In this document: in pieces, positions 1 to 6,822 of the stretch
Layout of the letters: each line of letters starts with the position of its first letter
How positions within the stretch are numbered: the stretch's first letter is position 1
Assembly (NCBI GenBank): GCA_910584665.1
Contig: CAJUBL010000089.1
Coordinates: forward strand, 1-8,329
DNA length: 8,329 bases
Direction: 5' to 3'
Source: an uncultured Muribaculaceae bacterium
GTDB taxonomy: Bacteria; Bacteroidota; Bacteroidia; Bacteroidales; Muribaculaceae
The notes under the pieces: generated by a model
Told to the model about the DNA's origin: nothing
The model's input: only the letters and a program-made list of their open reading frames with translations
Database searches by the model: none
Translations under genes and position numbers: made by a program

Positions 1-10
1 ATTGGTTTAA

Positions 11-53
11 CCATGTGAGGCACGTCGGGATGACGCGCCTCACATGGCTTTTT
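11..53 (+). terminator. Rho-independent terminator between folK and a convergent gene outside the window
   Basis: An 11-bp perfect stem pairs 11-21 (ccatgtgaggc) with 37-47 (gcctcacatgg). Above one A/C mismatch it continues as a 4-bp stem (23-26 with 32-35) closed by a gggat loop. On the plus strand it is followed directly by cttttta, the usual U-tract, so it best terminates a plus-strand gene to the left of the window. It lies only 10 nt beyond the folK stop, so it probably also ends the minus-strand operon, although the minus-strand side has only gttaaa after the stem. It may therefore be bidirectional but asymmetric. Confidence 0.8.
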
Positions 54-57
54 ATAA

Positions 58-513
58 TCATTTACGGAGGTGGACTCCGGGGGCGGGGGACTTAGTTGTT
101 TTTATGGGCCAGATCTCCAGATAGGGTCCCATTACGAACTGTCGCTGGCGCATGCGGGGGTGGGGAAGGGTGAGGCGCGGTGTGTCCATGGTCACTCCGC
201 TGTATACTATTATGTCGATGTCGATCGGACGGTCACGGTAGCTGCCGTCTGGATTACGGTGCGGGTCTGGTGAGATAGTGCGTTCGATTTTCTGCAGCAC
301 TTCAAGTAACTGCAATGGAGTGAGTTCAGTGTCAAGGTTAAGCCCGACGTTTATGAAGCGGTTGTCGGAGTCAAATCCCCACGGTTCGCTTTCTACCGGT
401 TCACTGACGGCGTTTACCTTCCCGGCCATTGACGCGATAAGGGCGACTGCCCGGCTTATGTAACCGAGGCGGTCGCCCTTATTGGATCCTATGTTGAGGT
501 GTGCGAGCGGCAT
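58..513 (-). CDS. folK: 2-amino-4-hydroxy-6-hydroxymethyldihydropteridine pyrophosphokinase (HPPK)
   Basis: HPPK transfers pyrophosphate from ATP to 6-hydroxymethyl-7,8-dihydropterin, the step before dihydropteroate synthase in folate synthesis, in the cytosol. The 151-residue product has the usual family length. Visible family blocks in order are LNIGSNKGDR (6-15), the pterin-pocket segment SEPWGF (42-47), FINVGL (53-58), a helix around LLEVLQKIER (69-78), the metal-binding signature RPIDIDI (95-101; D98 and D100 correspond to the two Mg-binding aspartates, R95 to the conserved ATP-side arginine) and LPHPRMRQRQFV (116-127). The ATG shares its A with the infB stop (TGATG, 511-515), so folK is the last gene of the rimP-nusA-infB operon and is probably translated by coupling to infB. 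The C-terminal 15 residues (KTTKSPAPGVHLRK) are Lys/Pro-rich and look like a variable tail. The assignment is firm; placement directly behind infB is less usual than rbfA/truB in proteobacteria. Confidence 0.95.
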   Translation of the reverse strand: MPLAHLNIGSNKGDRLGYISRAVALIASMAGKVNAVSEPVESEPWGFDSDNRFINVGLNLDTELTPLQLLEVLQKIERTISPDPHRNPDGSYRDRPIDIDIIVYSGVTMDTPRLTLPHPRMRQRQFVMGPYLEIWPIKTTKSPAPGVHLRK

Positions 514-3443
514 CAGAGAGTACGGTTGACCGATACCTCCTCGAAGCCCTCGATGATGTCACCTACCTTGATGTCGTTGTAGCCCGATATGCTTAGACCG
601 CAGTCATAGCCTGTAAGAACCTCTTTGGCATCATCCTTGAAGCGTTTGAGCGAACCGAGGTCGCCGGTATAGCGTACGATGCCTTCGCGTATGAGGCGCA
701 CCTTGCATCCGCGTCTGATCTTGCCGTCACGCACGATTGCTCCGGCTATGGTGCCCACCTTCGATATGTGGTAGGTCTCGAGAACCTCGGCCGAGCCTAT
801 GATCTCTTCCTTGATCTCAGGCGCGAGCATGCCGGCCATAGCGTCCTTGACCTCCTCGATGGCCTGGTAGATGACCGAGTAGAGACGTATTTCCACCCCG
901 TCGCGCTCGGCGGCACGGCGGGCGGCCACCGACGGGCGTACCTGGAAGCCTATGATGATGGCGTCTGAGGCGGCGGCGAGCACTACGTCGCTCTCCGATA
1001 TCTCGCCCACAGCCTTGTGGAGCACGTTGACCTGTATCTCCTCGGTCGACAGCTTGATGAGCGAGTCGCTCAGCGCCTCGATCGATCCGTCCACGTCGCC
1101 CTTGACGATGATGTTGAGCTCCTGGAAGTTTCCTATGGCGCGGCGGCGTCCTATGTCCTCAAGAGTCAGTATCTTCTTGGTGCGCAGTCCCAGCTCGCGC
1201 TGCAGCTGTTCGCGCTTGGTGGCTATCTCGCGTGCCTCCTGCTCGGTGTCCATTACGTTGAATGTGTCACCGGCTGTCGGTGCACCGTTGAGACCGAGCA
1301 CGAGAGCCGGTGTGGCGGGGCCTGCCTCTTTGATGCGCTGGTTACGCTCGTTGAACATTGCCTTTATACGGCCGAAATGTGTTCCGGCAAGGACTGTGTC
1401 TCCGACGCGCAGGGTACCGTTCTGCACAAGTACAGTGGCAACGTAGCCGCGGCCTTTGTCGAGTGACGACTCTATGATCGAACCGGTGGCGTTGCGGTTG
1501 GGGTTGGCCTTGAGGTCAAGCATCTCGGCTTCGAGAAGAACTTTCTCCATAAGCTCGGGAACACCTATACCCTGTTTGGCCGATATATCCTGTGACTGGT
1601 ATTTGCCTCCCCAGTCTTCCACAAGATAGTTCATGGCGGCCAGTTCCTCCTTTATCTTGTCGGGATTGGCGTGGGGCTTGTCGATCTTGTTGATGGCGAA
1701 GACTATAGGCACACCTGCCGCCGAGGCATGGTTGATTGCCTCTACCGTCTGGGGCATGACACTGTCGTCGGCTGCCACGATGATGATACACAGGTCGGTA
1801 ACCTTGGCGCCGCGGGCACGCATGGCGGTGAACGCTTCGTGGCCCGGGGTATCAAGGAACGTGATGTGGCGTCCGTCGCTCAGTCTGACATTGTAGGCGC
1901 CTATGTGCTGGGTGATGCCGCCGGCTTCGCCGGCTATCACGTTGGCCTTGCGTATGTAGTCCAGCAGTGAGGTCTTGCCGTGGTCCACATGGCCCATGAC
2001 GGTTACGATCGGCGGACGGTCCTCAAGCTCATCTTCCGAGTCCTCCTCGTGTGAGATTGCCTCGACGACTTCGGCCGATACATACTCAGTGGTGTAGCCG
2101 AACTCGTCGGCCACGATGTTTATGGTCTCGGCATCGAGGCGCTGGTTGATCGACACCATGACACCTAAGTTCATACATGTCGCTATTACCTGATTTACAG
2201 GTACATTCATCATCGACGCGAGGTCGTTGGCTGTCACGAACTCGGTGAGTTTCAGCGTCTTGCTTTCGGCAGCCTCGAGTTCGGCAGCTTCATGGGCGCG
2301 GTTTGACGCGGCCTCGCGTTTCTCCTTACGCCATTTTACGGCTTTCTTCTGGGCGTTGCCCTTGCCGGTGAGGCGTGCCAGAGTTTCCTTGACCTGCTTC
2401 TGTACATCTTCATCGCTTACCTCGACATGTACCGGCGGCTGACGTCGTGATTCTTTTTTCGACGGCTTGTCGTCACGACGCTTACGCTCGTCGCGGTCAC
2501 GGCGTGAGTTGCCGCTCTGTTCGGATTGCTGGCCTGTCTTCTCTATGTCAATCTTTTCTTTGCCGTTTATGCGTTTACGCTTCTTACGGTCACCGCTCTG
2601 AATGTTGCCGTTGCTCTGACCGTTGTTGGCCTGACTTTTGGCTATACGCTCGTTGCGACGTTCCTCTTTGCTTTTCTTCTTGGGACGGGTCGACTGGTTG
2701 AGCGAATTGAGATCGATCTTGCCTATGACGTTGAGCGACGGGCGGGGTGCCGCGCTCTTGATTGTGAATATCTCTTCCTCGGCCGGAACAGATATTCCGG
2801 TTTCGGCCGGTCTGGCTGTCTCGTCGGCCGGCTGTCGGACAGATCCCGGTTCCGGTCTGGGGGTCTCGGCGGGCTTGGGAGCCGGTACCTGTTCCTGATC
2901 GGGTGTCGGCTTGGGTTCGGCTTTCGGTTTGGGGACTTCGGCAGGTATGGGCATGGCGGGTACTGGCTCTGCCGGTACGGAAGTTTTTTCCACTGGCTTC
3001 GGAGCCGGTGTCTGTTCTGGCTTTGGAGCCGGCTTGGGCCTCACGGGATTTCCTTTTGAGTCAAGTTCGACATGTCCTATGATGCGCGGACCGGCGACCT
3101 TGGACTCTGTGGCCGGCTGTTGCTGTATGGGCTTGGGAGCAGTTCCGGGAGTCTCGGCAGGCTTGGGGGCGGGTTTGGGTTCGGTCGGTTTTGGTTTTGG
3201 CGCAGGTTGCGGTTTAGGTGCCGGTTCCCGGTCCTTCTGGCGTCCCAGAATGAATTGCTCGGCCTCGCGTTTGGCTTTCATGTCAGTGCTGAAGTGTTGC
3301 TTGAGCAACGCTTCGGCATCTTCGTCGATCCGGGCATTGGGGCTGTCCTCGACTTCGATGTTCTTGCTACGTAGAAAGTCGGTAACGGTCGACAGAGCGA
3401 TGTTAAGTTCCTTTGCTACTTTACTTATTTTGTTTCTCGCCAT
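513..3443 (-). CDS. infB: Translation initiation factor IF-2
   Basis: IF2 is the GTPase that brings initiator fMet-tRNA to the 30S subunit and promotes 50S joining. The 976-residue product shows a small IF2_N domain (about 1-50), a long Pro/Lys/Ala-rich linker (about 74-220), a very basic segment (about 250-380, with TRPKKKSKEERR at 252-263), a second IF2_N domain (about 397-455) and the G domain: G1 GHVDHGKT 484-491, G2 GGITQHIGA 508-516, G3 DTPGH 531-535, G4 NKID 585-588, G5 SAK 621-623. Domains II, III and C2 follow to the end. All GTPase motifs are intact. The length exceeds that of E. coli IF2 (890) because of the linker, as is common in Bacteroidetes. The ATG at 3443 opens an IF2_N-like sequence (MARNKISKVAKELN), which supports this start; the bases before it are A/T-rich with no Shine-Dalgarno. 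The gap to nusA is 60 nt with no terminator seen, and the stop overlaps the folK start by one base. Confidence 0.98.
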   Translation of the reverse strand: MARNKISKVAKELNIALSTVTDFLRSKNIEVEDSPNARIDEDAEALLKQHFSTDMKAKREAEQFILGRQKDREPAPKPQPAPKPKPTEPKPAPKPAETPGTAPKPIQQQPATESKVAGPRIIGHVELDSKGNPVRPKPAPKPEQTPAPKPVEKTSVPAEPVPAMPIPAEVPKPKAEPKPTPDQEQVPAPKPAETPRPEPGSVRQPADETARPAETGISVPAEEEIFTIKSAAPRPSLNVIGKIDLNSLNQSTRPKKKSKEERRNERIAKSQANNGQSNGNIQSGDRKKRKRINGKEKIDIEKTGQQSEQSGNSRRDRDERKRRDDKPSKKESRRQPPVHVEVSDEDVQKQVKETLARLTGKGNAQKKAVKWRKEKREAASNRAHEAAELEAAESKTLKLTEFVTANDLASMMNVPVNQVIATCMNLGVMVSINQRLDAETINIVADEFGYTTEYVSAEVVEAISHEEDSEDELEDRPPIVTVMGHVDHGKTSLLDYIRKANVIAGEAGGITQHIGAYNVRLSDGRHITFLDTPGHEAFTAMRARGAKVTDLCIIIVAADDSVMPQTVEAINHASAAGVPIVFAINKIDKPHANPDKIKEELAAMNYLVEDWGGKYQSQDISAKQGIGVPELMEKVLLEAEMLDLKANPNRNATGSIIESSLDKGRGYVATVLVQNGTLRVGDTVLAGTHFGRIKAMFNERNQRIKEAGPATPALVLGLNGAPTAGDTFNVMDTEQEAREIATKREQLQRELGLRTKKILTLEDIGRRRAIGNFQELNIIVKGDVDGSIEALSDSLIKLSTEEIQVNVLHKAVGEISESDVVLAAASDAIIIGFQVRPSVAARRAAERDGVEIRLYSVIYQAIEEVKDAMAGMLAPEIKEEIIGSAEVLETYHISKVGTIAGAIVRDGKIRRGCKVRLIREGIVRYTGDLGSLKRFKDDAKEVLTGYDCGLSISGYNDIKVGDIIEGFEEVSVNRTL
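2844..3224 (-). repeat. Low-complexity Pro-Ala-Lys repeat tract inside infB
   Basis: Residues about 74-200 of IF2 are built from repeated PAPKP / KPxP units, for example PAPKPQPAPKPKP near 74-86, and the same block PAPKPAETP occurs twice (91-99 and 187-195). The tract is split by a non-repetitive island around residues 112-135 (ESKVAGPRIIGHVELDSKG). It is expected to be an extended, disordered linker between the first IF2_N domain and the basic segment. The skewed codons leave long but meaningless open frames on the opposite strand, which should not be annotated. Confidence 0.8.
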
Positions 3444-3503
3444 GTATAGTGTATAATAATGAGCTTTAATGGATAATATATGGTGTCGGCTTTCTGAGAG
3501 GGG

Positions 3504-4760
3504 CTATTCCTCAAACTCGGCACGCAGAATGTCAAGCACCTGATCTACTGTCGAGTCTTCGAGGTCGGCTTTCTCTATGAGCTGTTCACGCGGAGTGTTG
3601 ATGACCGACTTGGCAGTTACGCATCCCATGTTCTTAAGGGCGTCGATAACCCAGCTGTCGATCTCGTCCTTGAACTCGTCGAGGTATATATCCTCTTCAA
3701 ACGACTCCTCGGTGTCGCGGTATACATCGATGACATATCCTGTTAGCATCGAGGCCAGCTTGATATTGAGACCTCCTTTGCCTATGGCCAGAGATACTTC
3801 GTCGGGGCGCAGGAATACCTCGGCCTTCTTTTCTTCTTCGTCAAGGCGTATCGAAGATACGCGGGCGGGGCTGAGGGCGCGCTGTATAAGCAGTGAGGGA
3901 TTGCTGGTATAGTTTATGACGTCGATGTTCTCGTTGCGCAGCTCGCGTACGATACCATGGATGCGGGATCCCTTTACACCTACGCAGGCTCCTACCGGGT
4001 CTATGCGGTCGTCATAGCTCTCTACGGCTATCTTGGCACGCTCGCCGGGGATACGGGCCACGGCGCGTATGTTGATCAGCCCGTCATGGATCTCCGGAAC
4101 CTCGAGTTCGAAGAGGCGGCGCAGGAATGCCTCGTTGGTGCGTGACACGTATATGCGCGGATTGTTGTTGGTATTATCTACCTTCGAGATAACGGCGCGG
4201 ACGGTCTCACCCTTGCGGAAGAAGTCTCCCGGTATCGATTCGTTCTTGGGCAGGTGAAGCTCGTTTTTCTCCACGTCCATCAGCAGGGTTTCCTTGCTCC
4301 AGGTCTGGTAGACCTCGCCCGATACGAGCTCTCCTTCCAGATCCTTGAACTTGTTGTAAAGGGCATCCTTCTGCAGGTCGAGTATCTTGGACTGGAGTGT
4401 CTGGCGCAGATTGAGGATGGCACGGCGGCCGAATTTGGCGAAGATTATCTCCTTCGTGTGCTCCTCTCCGATCTCTACCTCGGGATCATTGTCGGCGCGG
4501 GCGTCGGTCAGCGAGATCTGCCGGTATGGATCCTCGACCTCTCCGTCGGGTACGACCTGCAGGTTCTGGAATATCTGCACGTCACCTTTGTCGGGGTTCA
4601 TGATCACGTCAAGATTCTCGTCGGTGCCGAACATCTTTGCCAGCACATTACGGAATGACTCCTCCAGCACGCTTATCATTGTTGTCTTGTCGATGTTCTT
4701 GAGTTCCTTGAACTCGGCAAACCGTTCCACCATGTTAGGTGCTTCCTCTTTCTTAGCCAT
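3504..4760 (-). CDS. nusA: Transcription termination/antitermination factor NusA
   Basis: NusA binds RNA polymerase and nascent RNA, modulating pausing, intrinsic termination and antitermination. The 418-residue product shows the N-terminal RNAP-binding domain (about 1-135, including FGRRAILNLRQ at 110-120), an S1 domain (about 141-206, from GELVSGEVY to IYVSR), KH1 (about 230-300, GACVGVKGSRIHGI at 257-270) and KH2 (about 305-350, with the GKGG loop in AIGKGGLNIKLA at 325-336). After KH2 there is an acidic stretch (DTEESFEEDIYLDEF, 349-363) and one helical repeat (about 365-418) resembling a helix-hairpin-helix / AR-like unit. It is shorter than E. coli NusA (495), which has two acidic repeats; the shorter form fits Bacteroidetes. 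The ATG at 4760 follows an A-rich leader with no Shine-Dalgarno. It sits 59 nt after rimP and 60 nt before infB in the same operon. In E. coli this operon is autoregulated by NusA; nothing here shows directly that this holds. Confidence 0.97.
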   Translation of the reverse strand: MAKKEEAPNMVERFAEFKELKNIDKTTMISVLEESFRNVLAKMFGTDENLDVIMNPDKGDVQIFQNLQVVPDGEVEDPYRQISLTDARADNDPEVEIGEEHTKEIIFAKFGRRAILNLRQTLQSKILDLQKDALYNKFKDLEGELVSGEVYQTWSKETLLMDVEKNELHLPKNESIPGDFFRKGETVRAVISKVDNTNNNPRIYVSRTNEAFLRRLFELEVPEIHDGLINIRAVARIPGERAKIAVESYDDRIDPVGACVGVKGSRIHGIVRELRNENIDVINYTSNPSLLIQRALSPARVSSIRLDEEEKKAEVFLRPDEVSLAIGKGGLNIKLASMLTGYVIDVYRDTEESFEEDIYLDEFKDEIDSWVIDALKNMGCVTAKSVINTPREQLIEKADLEDSTVDQVLDILRAEFEE

Positions 4761-4819
4761 TGTTTTATCGTGTATTTTGTTTTTATTATTCTTCTGTTGT
4801 CACTATGTTATGTATGTTA

Positions 4820-5299
4820 TTATCTGAAATCAATCAGATAGCAGGCTTTTTTTACATTATCCATCGACATTGTCACCGGCTCGGTGACGATCGACGGCCG
4901 TTTGGCGCCGGGTTCTCTGACCTTACGGCTTATTTCGATAGTGAAGTCATTGCCGCTCACGTCGGCAAGACGTCCTGTCATCTTCCGGCCGTCACGGGTC
5001 AGTACCTCTATATCGTTGCCTATGTTCTTGACATACTGCGCCGGTACTTTGAATGGGGCTGTAAGGCCTGCCGACCCTACCTCGAGATCGTAGTCCTCGA
5101 CCTCGCGGTCTATGACTCCCTCTATGGTGCGGGTGATGCGCGCACAGGTGTCGATGTCAAGTCCTGACATCGAGTCGAGCTCGACGGTCACCATATTGTC
5201 GGATGTAACCCTGATTTCGACTATGAATATGTCGGTGCCGGCTATGGCTTCGGTCACCACCTGTTCCACTATATTTTTGTCTATCATATCTTTCTTCAT
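4820..5299 (-). CDS. rimP: Ribosome maturation factor RimP
   Basis: RimP binds the pre-30S subunit and assists late 16S maturation and S19/S12 assembly. The 159-residue product is of normal length, with an N-terminal alpha/beta domain (about 8-82) ending in VGSAGLTAPFK (74-84), the counterpart of the SSPGLDRPL signature of E. coli RimP, and a C-terminal SH3-like barrel (about 88-157: GNDIEVLTRDGRKMTGRL, DFTIEI, MDNVKKACYLIDF). Ala in place of the signature Pro appears to be usual in Bacteroidetes. It is the first gene of the rimP-nusA-infB-folK operon, with its own promoter about 45-75 nt upstream. The ATG at 5299 is chosen as the first Met; Met5 (5287) is a possible alternative, and the family alignment would tolerate either. 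Confidence 0.95.
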   Translation of the reverse strand: MKKDMIDKNIVEQVVTEAIAGTDIFIVEIRVTSDNMVTVELDSMSGLDIDTCARITRTIEGVIDREVEDYDLEVGSAGLTAPFKVPAQYVKNIGNDIEVLTRDGRKMTGRLADVSGNDFTIEISRKVREPGAKRPSIVTEPVTMSMDNVKKACYLIDFR

Positions 5300-5308
5300 A
5301 TAAAGAAA

Positions 5309-5326
5309 GGAAGCCCGGCGGCCTCC
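5309..5326 (-). promoter_or_regulatory. GC-rich hairpin in the rimP 5' leader
   Basis: Read on the minus strand, ggaggccgccgggcttcc folds into a 7-bp stem (one G-U pair) with the 4-base loop gccg, ending 9 nt before the rimP ATG. The 5' arm overlaps the end of a purine run gaggaggagg (5322-5331). That run resembles an anti-Shine-Dalgarno target but lies about 22 nt from the ATG, too far for normal use. The structure is seen in the sequence; a regulatory role in rimP-operon translation is inference. Confidence 0.45.
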
Positions 5327-5345
5327 TCCTCGTGATTCTTCACTA

Positions 5346-5376
5346 CAAAGATAGTGAATTTGATGCCTATTGCCAA
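5346..5376 (-). promoter_or_regulatory. Promoter of the rimP-nusA-infB-folK operon
   Basis: On the minus strand, TATCTTTG (5353-5346) matches the Bacteroidetes -7 consensus TAnnTTTG exactly, and TTG (5376-5374) lies 20 nt upstream as the -33 element. Transcription would start near 5340, giving a leader of about 40 nt that contains the hairpin at 5309-5326. No comparable promoter was found in the rimP-nusA or nusA-infB gaps, so this is probably the main promoter for all four genes in the window. Confidence 0.75.
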
Positions 5377-5543
5377 CTATACCATGTCTTATAGATATAG
5401 CATTACTTTTATATTAATAAAATTTAACATAAATATCATGGAAGTTGTCTATTTTTAACTATTAGTGCTCCCTCTTAAATGGATTGCCGAATGTTGATAA
5501 TAATGAACTGATATTTATGACTTACTTATCTATTTATATTGCT

Positions 5544-6605
5544 ATGAAATCACGTTTTATTATCGGAGCTGCCTTTGTTGTAGCTTCTATAGCCCTCTGC
5601 GGCCAGCGTGCCGAGGCTTGTACGAGAGCCGTATACACAGGACCTGCGACTGAAATTCCGGGTCAGCAGCCTCTGCGCATTGTAGGGAGATCACTTGACT
5701 GGAAGACTCCGATCCCGACCAATCTTTATGTCTATCCGCGTGGAATGGCCAAAAAAGGCAATACTCTTCCCGGATCGGTCGAATGGATATCAAAGTATGG
5801 TGCCGTATATGCTGTCAGCTATGACGGAGGTGTCACCGAGGGAATGAATGAAAAGGGGCTGGTTATAAACGGGCTGTTCTGTAAAGGGACCGTTTATGTA
5901 AACTCGTCGACCCAGGGGCGTCCGCCTATGTCGATGGCTGTCTTTGTAGCCTGGCTACTTGATATGAATGCTACTACCCCCGAAGTCGTTAAGGTATTGC
6001 GTGAACAGAATTTCACCATCTCAGGCGCTACCTTTGACGGCGGGACCGTATCACAGCTCCACTGGGGCATTACCGATGCCGAGGGGCGTACGGCTATCCT
6101 GGAGTTTGACAACGGTAATGTTGTGGTCTACGAGGGGGATTACCCCGTACTGACAAATGATCCTGCATTCCCGAAGATGCAGGCTATCAACGAGTACTGG
6201 GAGAAAGTGGGAGGATCGGACATGCTCCCTGGAACCGTGAAGAGCCCTGACCGATTCGTGCGCGCCGACTTCTTTGTCAGGCATACTGAGAAAACCAACG
6301 ACGCCAGGACAGGTCTTGCCATAATCAGATCGATACTTGAAAATGCCTCCGTCCCCTATCTGTATACCGTTGAGACCGAGCCGAACGTATCCTCGACCCA
6401 GTGGCGCACATATGCCGACATACGGGACCTCCATTATTATTTTGACATGGTGACCAACGACGGCATGTATTATATTGATCTCAACAAGTGTGACTTCAAT
6501 CCCGGAGCATCGGTCATGAAGCTCGATACCGCTAAGGAAACTGCCATCGTAGGCGAGGCCAACGCTTATCTTAAGCCTGTGGCTCCGTTCACCCCCATGT
6601 ACTGA
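5544..6605 (+). CDS. Secreted choloylglycine hydrolase / penicillin V acylase family Ntn hydrolase (bile salt hydrolase-like)
   Basis: Family members (Ntn superfamily, CBAH) cleave an amide bond, removing taurine or glycine from conjugated bile salts, or the side chain of penicillin V or N-acyl homoserine lactones. From ATG 5544 the product has 353 residues with a type I signal peptide: basic n-region (MKSR), hydrophobic core to about residue 19, and AEA just before Cys26. Cleavage there would expose Cys26 as the N-terminal nucleophile (CTRAVY). Other expected residues are present: GRSLDW (48-53, Asp52), LTNDP (202-206, Asn205) and SPDRFVRA (234-241, Arg237/Arg240). GMNEKGL (100-106) is conserved, but the position equivalent to Asn82 of clostridial BSH appears to be Phe112. 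The sequence closely resembles the Bacteroides BSH type, so periplasmic bile salt hydrolysis is likely; the substrate remains inferred. The in-frame region upstream offers a TTG (5484) and an ATG (5517), but both would bury the signal peptide, so 5544 is preferred. No convincing promoter was found; the gene diverges from rimP across a 244-nt AT-rich gap. Confidence 0.9.
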   Translation: MKSRFIIGAAFVVASIALCGQRAEACTRAVYTGPATEIPGQQPLRIVGRSLDWKTPIPTNLYVYPRGMAKKGNTLPGSVEWISKYGAVYAVSYDGGVTEGMNEKGLVINGLFCKGTVYVNSSTQGRPPMSMAVFVAWLLDMNATTPEVVKVLREQNFTISGATFDGGTVSQLHWGITDAEGRTAILEFDNGNVVVYEGDYPVLTNDPAFPKMQAINEYWEKVGGSDMLPGTVKSPDRFVRADFFVRHTEKTNDARTGLAIIRSILENASVPYLYTVETEPNVSSTQWRTYADIRDLHYYFDMVTNDGMYYIDLNKCDFNPGASVMKLDTAKETAIVGEANAYLKPVAPFTPMY

Positions 6606-6788
6606 TCAAAGTTGACATTTATATTCCCGGACATAATCCACGCGTATAATTATTTTTGCGTAATTTGCGTTCATCGTTCCGCCTATTCTATACAGAACGC
6701 TTTCAGAACGAAGTGTAGAAAGAATCTGCGGTTAATTTCTTTTCCGGATGGTTAACTTTTCAATCTGCGCTTAAGAATATTTGATGCG

Positions 6789-6822
6789 TAATCGGAGGCC
6801 CCTCTTGCGGGACTTCCGATTA
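6789..6822 (+). terminator. Terminator-like hairpin upstream of the acyltransferase gene
   Basis: Bases 6789-6798 pair with 6813-6822 (taatcggagg with cttccgatta, one G-U). After a C/A mismatch, ccc (6800-6802) pairs with ggg (6809-6811), closing a tcttgc loop. The following sequence tttattatattt is T/A-rich but not a clean U-tract, so termination strength is uncertain. It lies 183 nt past the Ntn hydrolase stop and could end that transcript or a small RNA. The loop contains the TTG used as the -33 element of the next promoter. Confidence 0.5.

Noticed and set aside
952..1466. Two overlapping plus-strand open frames of 149-164 codons opposite infB
   Set aside because: They are shadow frames of the IF2 domain II-III coding sequence, Ser/Arg-rich, with no family resemblance.
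2526..3456. Long plus-strand open frames of up to 181 codons opposite the infB linker
   Set aside because: They are shadows of the Pro/Ala/Lys-rich codons of IF2. Their translations are Gly/Phe/Leu low-complexity with no domain, and infB is certain on the other strand.
4760..5167. 135-codon plus-strand open frame overlapping rimP and the nusA-rimP gap
   Set aside because: It is antisense to a firmly identified rimP, has no recognisable motif and no promoter.
5450..5457. TATTTTTA as a possible -7 element for the Ntn hydrolase gene
   Set aside because: The last base differs from TAnnTTTG and no TTG lies 19-21 nt upstream. TATATTG at 5535-5541 would place the start inside the coding region. 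No promoter is claimed.
5484..5543. Longer N-terminus for the Ntn hydrolase from TTG 5484 or ATG 5517
   Set aside because: It would put 9-20 extra residues before a classic signal peptide; the MKSR start at 5544 fits an exported protein.
6612..6650. TTGACA (6612-6617) and TATAAT (6645-6650) as a sigma70-like promoter
   Set aside because: The spacing is 27 nt, far from 17, and Bacteroidetes housekeeping promoters do not use this pair.
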